Origin: an uncultured Caryophanales bacterium
Lineage (GTDB): Bacteria > Bacillota_I > Bacilli_A > RF39 > UBA660
Direction: 5' to 3'
Length of the DNA: 13,739 bases
NCBI GenBank assembly: GCA_947303225.1
Contig: CAMYXG010000020.1
Span: 1-13,739, forward strand
The translations under genes were made by a program, and so were the position numbers. This document shows, piece by piece, positions 6,590 to 11,333 of the stretch. Below the pieces are notes generated by a model. That model was not told the origin of the DNA, made no database searches, and saw nothing but the letters and a program-made list of their open reading frames with translations. Each line of letters opens with the position of its first letter. Position 1 is the first letter of the stretch.

Positions 6590-7756
6590 ATGGAAAAGAT
6601 TTATATGGAAGAAAATCAGCAAAAGCAAAGACAAAATCGTCGACTAGGTTTTTCAGTTATGTTATCTTTTGGAGTTGCTATATTTGCTATGTTTTCACTA
6701 CTTTCGTTTGGATTGGCTGTGTATGGAAATAATGGAGGAATTAGTTATGCTGCTCCTATAACAGGTGATAGTTTTACTTTTTATCAAGAACAAAATAGTG
6801 GTGTAAATGTTTTTGTTCGTGGACAGAATGCTGATGATAGTAAGAGTTTTGAGGTGCCATTATATTATTCAGATAGTTCTTATGAAAATCCAATTTATTG
6901 TGTTGAACATAAAGCATCTGTAAGTAATAATGTTCAATATAATAAAGGTAATCCGATTAATGATTTTGGATTATTATATATTCTAAATAATAGTGGTGCT
7001 AATGGAAAAAATATTATTAATGGTCAAAAATATATTGAAGCATGGGCTACACAAGTTTCTATTTGGCTATATTTATATGAAACAGACTCTTCTAATGCCA
7101 TGAATGATATTAGTCAAGAAGAATTGGATGGTATTCAAAATGCTACAAACTTTATTGTTACTGGTGAAGGAAATGTGGGTTCAAATGTTTCTGGTGTTTA
7201 TACTAAGATTCGTGCATTAGTTGATGCAGCAAAAGCAGCTAGTTCTGCTAGAGCATTATCAGTAGAAATTAATAGTGATGATCCTGCTTCTGTTGCTGAT
7301 GATAAGAGCTTTTATCAATCACCTCTTGTTACTGTAACAGATGTGTATGGAGAAATGCAGAGTTTTGATGTAACTGTTAGTGGTGTTGAAGGAGCTTATT
7401 TGGTAGATGAAAGTGGTAATGATTTAGAGGCCAATGGTATTGCTCCTGGAACAAAGTTCTATGTTCGCATTCCTGCTGATAAGGTTGGAACTGAGACTTT
7501 AGATATAACTGTTAATGCAAAAGGTCATTTTAATTCCTTAAAGGGAGATTACTTTACTTCTGATGGATTACAAAAAGTTGTTACTGTAACAGGAACTACT
7601 GTTGATTTCAGTGCAGGTGACACTTTCCAAATTATTCCTACTCCAGCAACAGGAATGAATGCAGTTCAAACAATTTACTTTATTGGTTTAATAGTATTGT
7701 TATGTGGTGTTGGTATTGTTTATGCAAATGCGAAACCAGTTGAAAGTAAACAATAA
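6590..7756 (+). CDS. Thioester-domain (TED/TQXA) surface protein with sortase sorting signal
   Basis: A 388-aa secreted, wall-anchored protein. Thioester domains carry an internal Cys-Gln thioester that can bond covalently to host or surface amines. Residues 22-45 form the signal-peptide hydrophobic core, with cleavage likely after SYAA at 54. The TED spans about 56-215: the thioester cysteine is C104 in PIYCVEH and the partner is Q155 in WATQVSIW. A beta-rich domain (224-338) follows, with the TED-associated KFYVRIPADKVG motif. The C-terminus is a sorting signal: PTPATG at 350-355 (P-A-T-G in place of LPXTG), a hydrophobic segment at 359-378, and a short lysine-containing tail. AAGGTGAG at 6577-6584 precedes the ATG. 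The adjacent sortase gene is its probable anchoring enzyme. It lacks the many Cna-B repeats of large TED adhesins, so it is a short-stalk form or a pilus tip. Confidence 0.88.
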   Translation: MEKIYMEENQQKQRQNRRLGFSVMLSFGVAIFAMFSLLSFGLAVYGNNGGISYAAPITGDSFTFYQEQNSGVNVFVRGQNADDSKSFEVPLYYSDSSYENPIYCVEHKASVSNNVQYNKGNPINDFGLLYILNNSGANGKNIINGQKYIEAWATQVSIWLYLYETDSSNAMNDISQEELDGIQNATNFIVTGEGNVGSNVSGVYTKIRALVDAAKAASSARALSVEINSDDPASVADDKSFYQSPLVTVTDVYGEMQSFDVTVSGVEGAYLVDESGNDLEANGIAPGTKFYVRIPADKVGTETLDITVNAKGHFNSLKGDYFTSDGLQKVVTVTGTTVDFSAGDTFQIIPTPATGMNAVQTIYFIGLIVLLCGVGIVYANAKPVESKQ

Positions 7757-8390
7757 AATTAAAAAGAGCCATACATTAATGCTTGGCTCTTTCCTTATTT
7801 TTTTTGGAATTGTTTCCTTGTCGTGGAACTATTTATTACGGATGCGTGATGAAGTTTTTTCTGATATGAAAATTGCTATGATGGATACTAAAGAGGAGGC
7901 AACTACTCCAGTATCTAATGAAGTTATAGAGCAGGCTCCTATAGCAGATAATATTCCTGGTGAAGGAGCTGATCATAATTATGAGATTGATTATAGTAGG
8001 TATTTAGGAGTATTGGAAATACCTAAAATCGGTTTAAAGAGGGGCTTTTATAATGTTGGTTCGAAATATAATGATATTCAGTATAATGTAACAATGGTTC
8101 AGGGATCTACTTTACCTGATGTTGTAAATGGTAATTTGATTTTGATGGCTCATTCAGGTGATGCTTATATCTCATATTTTGCTTATTTATGGAAATTGGA
8201 ATTAGGAGATTCTGTTTTTGTTACTTATGGTGGTCATCGATATCAGTATTTGATTGTTAGCATTTATGAGGTACCAAAAGGAATTGTTACGGTTAAGCGA
8301 AATTATGATAGAACATGTTTAACGATGATTACTTGTACTAAAAATAATGATTATACTCAAACTGTCTATATTTCCGAAATGATTGGCTAA
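7728..8390 (+). CDS. Sortase (cysteine transpeptidase), class unassigned
   Basis: Membrane-anchored transpeptidase that cleaves a sorting signal and joins the protein to peptidoglycan; the TED protein just upstream is the likely substrate. Numbering from 7728 (220 aa), residues 16-38 are a single N-terminal membrane anchor preceded by four lysines and an arginine, so the catalytic domain is outside. A polar linker leads to the sortase fold from about 92 (YLGVLEIPKIG). Catalytic H142 is in LMAHSGD and C203 in LTMITC. The arginine that normally follows about 8-10 residues later is not seen: the segment reads TKNNDYTQTVYIS. The start is uncertain. No candidate (GTG 7704, ATG 7722, 7728 or 7779) has a good ribosome binding site. 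I chose 7728 because it keeps the positive residues before the anchor, which implies a 29-nt overlap and coupling. Confidence 0.85.
   Translation: MRNQLKVNNKIKKSHTLMLGSFLIFFGIVSLSWNYLLRMRDEVFSDMKIAMMDTKEEATTPVSNEVIEQAPIADNIPGEGADHNYEIDYSRYLGVLEIPKIGLKRGFYNVGSKYNDIQYNVTMVQGSTLPDVVNGNLILMAHSGDAYISYFAYLWKLELGDSVFVTYGGHRYQYLIVSIYEVPKGIVTVKRNYDRTCLTMITCTKNNDYTQTVYISEMIG
7763..7805 (+). terminator. Intercistronic attenuator-like hairpin between TED gene and sortase
   Basis: A perfect 9-bp stem, AAAGAGCCA (7763-7771) with TGGCTCTTT (7784-7792), closes a 12-base loop. It is followed by CCTTA and a run of eight T. It lies just after the TED gene stop (7754-7756) but inside the 5' part of the sortase reading frame, and the loop contains the in-frame ATG at 7779. 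It is probably a partial terminator that lowers sortase output relative to its substrate. It could also affect sortase initiation. Confidence 0.6.
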
Positions 8391-8402
8391 GAAGGTGATA
8401 GT

Positions 8403-8975
8403 ATGAATTTATCTTTGATAGAAAAGTTAGGAGTTATTTTTCGATATATCTTTTCTTCTTTTCTTTCAATAGAGATGTTTATACTAAGCCTTCTTTTATT
8501 TATTATTTTAGTTATTAATTTAAAGAGAAATAATCCCATCATTCAAATGGTTGCAATTGGTATTTATATTGGCTTTGTTTTGGGAATTTTGATTAGTTAT
8601 ACTACTTATGTAAAGTCTTGTGTTGATTCATTTGTAAAAGCTGTTATGAATTATGTTTATTTTCCTTCTACAATTGCTTATTTTTTTATTATTATTTTTG
8701 TTACTGTTATGATTTTGTGGACTCTCTTTCGAAAAGATTTATCTTTTTTTAAAAAAGTTGTGAATTATTTGTTTTTTAGTATTTTATACTTTTTCTTTAT
8801 GTCTTTTGTAGCATTAGCTGCTTATGATGGGGTTGATCTGTTGGATTTATCTTCTCTTTATCAAAATAATACAATTTTGTCACTTGTTCAAATTAGTAAC
8901 TTTATTCTAGTTATTTGGATTTTGTATACAGGATTTTATTGGTTGTTTCAATTTTTTAAAAAAAAATATGATTAG
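8403..8975 (+). CDS. Five-TM membrane protein of the sortase operon
   Basis: A 190-aa integral membrane protein of no family I recognise. Hydrophobic segments lie at about 20-40, 46-67, 88-109, 119-140 and 158-183. They are separated by short loops, with a positively charged loop at 110-118 and a KKK tail. There are no long soluble domains and no clear catalytic motif. AAGGTGAT at 8392-8399 lies just before the ATG, and the gene starts 12 nt after the sortase stop, so it shares the transcript. A strong terminator follows. It may be a secretion or anchoring partner of the TED-sortase pair, or an immunity-like or polymer-handling membrane protein; this is inference from position only. Confidence 0.75.
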   Translation: MNLSLIEKLGVIFRYIFSSFLSIEMFILSLLLFIILVINLKRNNPIIQMVAIGIYIGFVLGILISYTTYVKSCVDSFVKAVMNYVYFPSTIAYFFIIIFVTVMILWTLFRKDLSFFKKVVNYLFFSILYFFFMSFVALAAYDGVDLLDLSSLYQNNTILSLVQISNFILVIWILYTGFYWLFQFFKKKYD

Positions 8976-8978
8976 TTG

Positions 8979-9007
8979 GAAAGTTAATTCATTAACTTTC
9001 TTTTTTT
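8979..9007 (+). terminator. Intrinsic terminator of the TED-sortase operon
   Basis: A perfect 9-bp stem, GAAAGTTAA with TTAACTTTC, closes a TTCA loop and is followed immediately by seven T. It begins 3 nt after the stop of the five-TM gene. Confidence 0.88.
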
Positions 9008-9009
9008 AA

Positions 9010-9033
9010 AAGAGAGGATTTCATTCCTCTCTT
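9010..9033 (-). terminator. Terminator of the VanY-like gene
   Basis: Read on the minus strand, AAGAGAGGA pairs perfectly with TCCTCTCTT around a 6-base loop and ends in TTTT. The left arm includes the first bases of the VanY-like stop codon. It abuts the + strand terminator at 8979-9007, so the convergent operons are insulated by back-to-back hairpins. Confidence 0.7.
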
Positions 9034-9943
9034 ACCAATCTTTTATCTTTGTTGCATAGTATTCTTCAAATGATATGTTATTGTTTTTGATGTATTTTGC
9101 AATTTCTACTCCTACGTATCGATAATGCCATGATTCGTATTGATATCCTGTTTCTTTTTCTTTTCCTTTTGGAAATCTAAGTATAAATCCATAGTCTTGT
9201 GCATGTTTTTGCATCCATTTAAATTCATCCGTTTTTTCAAAATTTGTATAGTTTGTTTCTTTATTGTATACATCTATTGCTAAACCTGTTTGATGTTCTG
9301 AATGTCCAGCTCTACCTGAATAGGTATCTGCTTTTTCTTTGCCATCTTGTTTTACATATCTATTATATAAATTTACTTGATAATTGTAGCTTCTGTAGGA
9401 AGACATTGCTACAATTGTTAAATCTTGTTTTTCTGCGTCTTTTGCCATTTGTTCAAAAGATTCTTTTGCTTTTTTTACAAGTTTCATTCCGCTTAGTGCA
9501 TATTTTGTACTGATATTTTCTAAATTTTTAGGTACATAGTTTTTTGTCAAGTAGTAATGCTTGTTCACTAATATTTTTTCGGTATTTTGGTATTTTGCTT
9601 CTTCTGTATTTTTATATTCTTCTAGATCTAAGTTCATATTTACGTTTTTAATAACTTGTTCTATGGATAGTTTTGAGTTCTTTTCTAAATATTTTTCATA
9701 TCTTTCTTGATAATCTTCATTATAATAATCAATTTCTTTTTTGATTGTTTCTAAATTGTTATCTTTCTTTTCTATTTCTTTTTTCTTTTTTATTATTTAA
9801 TTTTTTTTTGGTTCTTTAGTGTTAAAATTTATTATTGTGTTTATTCCTTTAGATATTAAAGTTATAATAGAAATAATGATTACAATTAGGATTGTAAAAT
9901 TTTTCTTTTTTATTCTTATTTTTTTCTTTTTTGTGGTAGTCAT
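9032..9943 (-). pseudogene. VanY-like D,D-carboxypeptidase (M15B) with an in-frame stop
   Basis: Zinc D-alanyl-D-alanine carboxypeptidase of peptidase family M15B (VanY/DdcY type), which trims the terminal D-Ala of peptidoglycan stem peptides. The full frame, from an ATG at 9943 with AGGTGAT at 9949-9955, would give 303 aa. It encodes a lysine-rich head, one membrane anchor (about 16-40), a K/E-rich linker, and the enzyme domain. Codon 49 is TAA (9797-9799), and no ATG, GTG or TTG follows in frame until the ATG at 9637. That ATG lacks a ribosome binding site and starts inside the conserved pre-domain. The catalytic domain is intact: SSYRSYNYQ, the zinc-site SEHQTGLAID, and ESWHYRYVG. Upstream and downstream frames agree, so a single indel cannot explain the stop. 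A substitution such as AAA to TAA, two compensating homopolymer errors, or read-through remain possible. The 201-aa remnant alone would be untethered. Confidence 0.75.
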
Positions 9944-9961
9944 ATATTATCACCTAATTCT

Positions 9962-9990
9962 ATCATATCATCAAAATTTTATTTTATGAA
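9962..9990 (-). promoter_or_regulatory. Promoter of the VanY-like gene
   Basis: On the minus strand TTCATA (9990-9985), a 17-base spacer ending in TGA, and TATGAT (9967-9962) form an extended -10 promoter. The start point would be near 9955, only a few bases before the ribosome binding site. No equally good + strand promoter for the divergent carboxypeptidase gene was seen in 9944-10033. Confidence 0.5.
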
Positions 9991-10021
9991 TAAATTTACT
10001 CTTTTTTACATAAAAAAATAT

Positions 10022-10027
10022 AGGAGG
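10022..10027 (+). promoter_or_regulatory. Ribosome binding site deciding the dacA start
   Basis: AGGAGG lies 6 nt before the ATG at 10034. It argues against the in-frame ATG at 9986, which has no such site and would prefix 16 residues to a clean signal peptide. Confidence 0.85.
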
Positions 10028-10033
10028 TTTATT

Positions 10034-11176
10034 ATGAAAAAGGTTTTATTTTTCTTTTTATTGTTTTTGCTTCCTACTTGTTGTTTTGCAGAAGAAGAAT
10101 TAGTTTCTCATGCAAAAAGTGGAATTTTAATAGAAGCAAATAGTGGTAAAATTCTTTTCGAAAAAGATAAAGATGGTAGAGTTAGTGTCGCTTCCATGAC
10201 TAAAATGGTAGCACAAATAATTATTTTAGAGGAAGTAGAGAAGGGAAATATTCATTGGGATGATATAGTGGTTGTGAGTAAGAATGCTAGTGATATGGGT
10301 GGATCTCAAATCTATTTAGAAGAAGGAGAAAAGATGACAGTTCGAGATTTGATGAAGGGAATAAGTGTTGCTAGTGGTAATGATGCTACTGTAGCTATGG
10401 CAGAATATATCAGAGGAACGGAAGAAAATTATGTAAAACGAATGAATCAAAAAGTACATAAGCATGGTCTAAAAAATACTCATTTTGAGAATTGTACAGG
10501 ATTAGATGAAGAAAATCATTATTCTAGTAGTTATGATATGGCAATGATTGCACGTGACTTAGTTGTGAATCATCCAGCTATTTTAAAATTTTCTTCTATT
10601 TATGAAGATTATTTACGAAAAGATACAGATCATAAATTTTGGCTTGTAAACACAAATAAATTGATTTCTCAGTATGAGGGAACGGATGGTTTAAAAACTG
10701 GTCATACTGATCAAGCTGGTTATTGTTTAGCTGCAACTGCTAAGAAAAATGATATTCGTTTGATTGGTATTGTGTTAGGTGAAGAGGATAGTAAAGTAAG
10801 AAATCAAGAAGCAATTCAATTATTAGATTATGGATTTCAAAATACAAAATTAACGATATTAAAAGAAAAAAATAGTGTGATTAAAACGATTCCTTTGGAA
10901 AAGTGCAATCGTCCTTCTATTTATGCTTTATTAAAGAATGACCTTGTTATATTGGAAGATGCTGATTCTAAAACTTCTGATGTTCAATATCAAATAAAAA
11001 TACAATCCTTTTCTTTTCCTATAAAAAAAGGGGATTCTATTGGTAAAATAGTTGCTTTATCTGATGGAAAAATGTTATCACAGGAGGAATTGATTAGTTC
11101 TAGTACTGTCTTAAAAATGAATCTTTTTCATTTATATCAGACTACAATAAAACATATTCTATTTGGGGATTATTAG
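10034..11176 (+). CDS. dacA: Serine-type D-alanyl-D-alanine carboxypeptidase (PBP5/DacA-DacF type)
   Basis: Penicillin-binding D,D-carboxypeptidase (peptidase S11) that removes the terminal D-Ala from pentapeptide stems outside the membrane. From the ATG at 10034 the product is 380 aa, normal for the family. Residues 1-19 are a signal peptide, MKKVLFFFLLFLLP then TCCFA, with cleavage before EEE. The catalytic triad motifs are complete: SMTK at 54-57 with nucleophile S54, SGN at 114-116, and KTG at 221-223. Residues 275-350 form the C-terminal beta domain (PBP5_C-like). The C-terminus (361-380) is weakly amphipathic and could be a membrane-surface anchor. It is divergent from the VanY-like gene and monocistronic. 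The call is to the family; dacA versus dacF cannot be settled from sequence reading alone. Confidence 0.93.
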   Translation: MKKVLFFFLLFLLPTCCFAEEELVSHAKSGILIEANSGKILFEKDKDGRVSVASMTKMVAQIIILEEVEKGNIHWDDIVVVSKNASDMGGSQIYLEEGEKMTVRDLMKGISVASGNDATVAMAEYIRGTEENYVKRMNQKVHKHGLKNTHFENCTGLDEENHYSSSYDMAMIARDLVVNHPAILKFSSIYEDYLRKDTDHKFWLVNTNKLISQYEGTDGLKTGHTDQAGYCLAATAKKNDIRLIGIVLGEEDSKVRNQEAIQLLDYGFQNTKLTILKEKNSVIKTIPLEKCNRPSIYALLKNDLVILEDADSKTSDVQYQIKIQSFSFPIKKGDSIGKIVALSDGKMLSQEELISSSTVLKMNLFHLYQTTIKHILFGDY

Positions 11177-11200
11177 CATATGATTATCATATGTTTTTTT
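11177..11200 (+). terminator. Intrinsic terminator of the D,D-carboxypeptidase gene
   Basis: A 7-bp perfect stem, CATATGA with TCATATG, closes a TTA loop, with seven T immediately after. It starts at the base following the TAG stop. The stem is AT-rich, so efficiency may be moderate. Confidence 0.75.
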
Positions 11201-11279
11201 GTGCATTAATTATTTACTTTTTTTATATTACATGAAATTAAATAGTTTGTTTTTTATTTGATTTTTTAATGATTTTTTA

Positions 11280-11308
11280 TTGTTTTGAATATTCATTTGT
11301 GTTAAAAT
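11280..11308 (+). promoter_or_regulatory. Extended -10 promoter of the large surface-protein gene
   Basis: TTGTTT (11280-11285), a 17-base spacer ending in TGT, and TAAAAT (11303-11308). This is the same TTGTTT plus extended -10 layout as the promoter at 2615. The ribosome binding site GGGAG (11321-11325) follows, 8 nt before the ATG. The preceding 11201-11279 is AT-rich with no other feature seen. Confidence 0.6.
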
Positions 11309-11333
11309 GAGTTATAGTATGGGAGATTTTAAT

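Noticed and set aside
7704..7727. GTG (7704) or ATG (7722) starts for the sortase
   Set aside because: Neither has a ribosome binding site, and both only add residues translated from the TED gene's transmembrane region in another frame.
9986..10033. Longer start of the D,D-carboxypeptidase at the ATG at 9986
   Set aside because: There is no ribosome binding site. AGGAGG immediately precedes the ATG at 10034, which gives a clean signal peptide.
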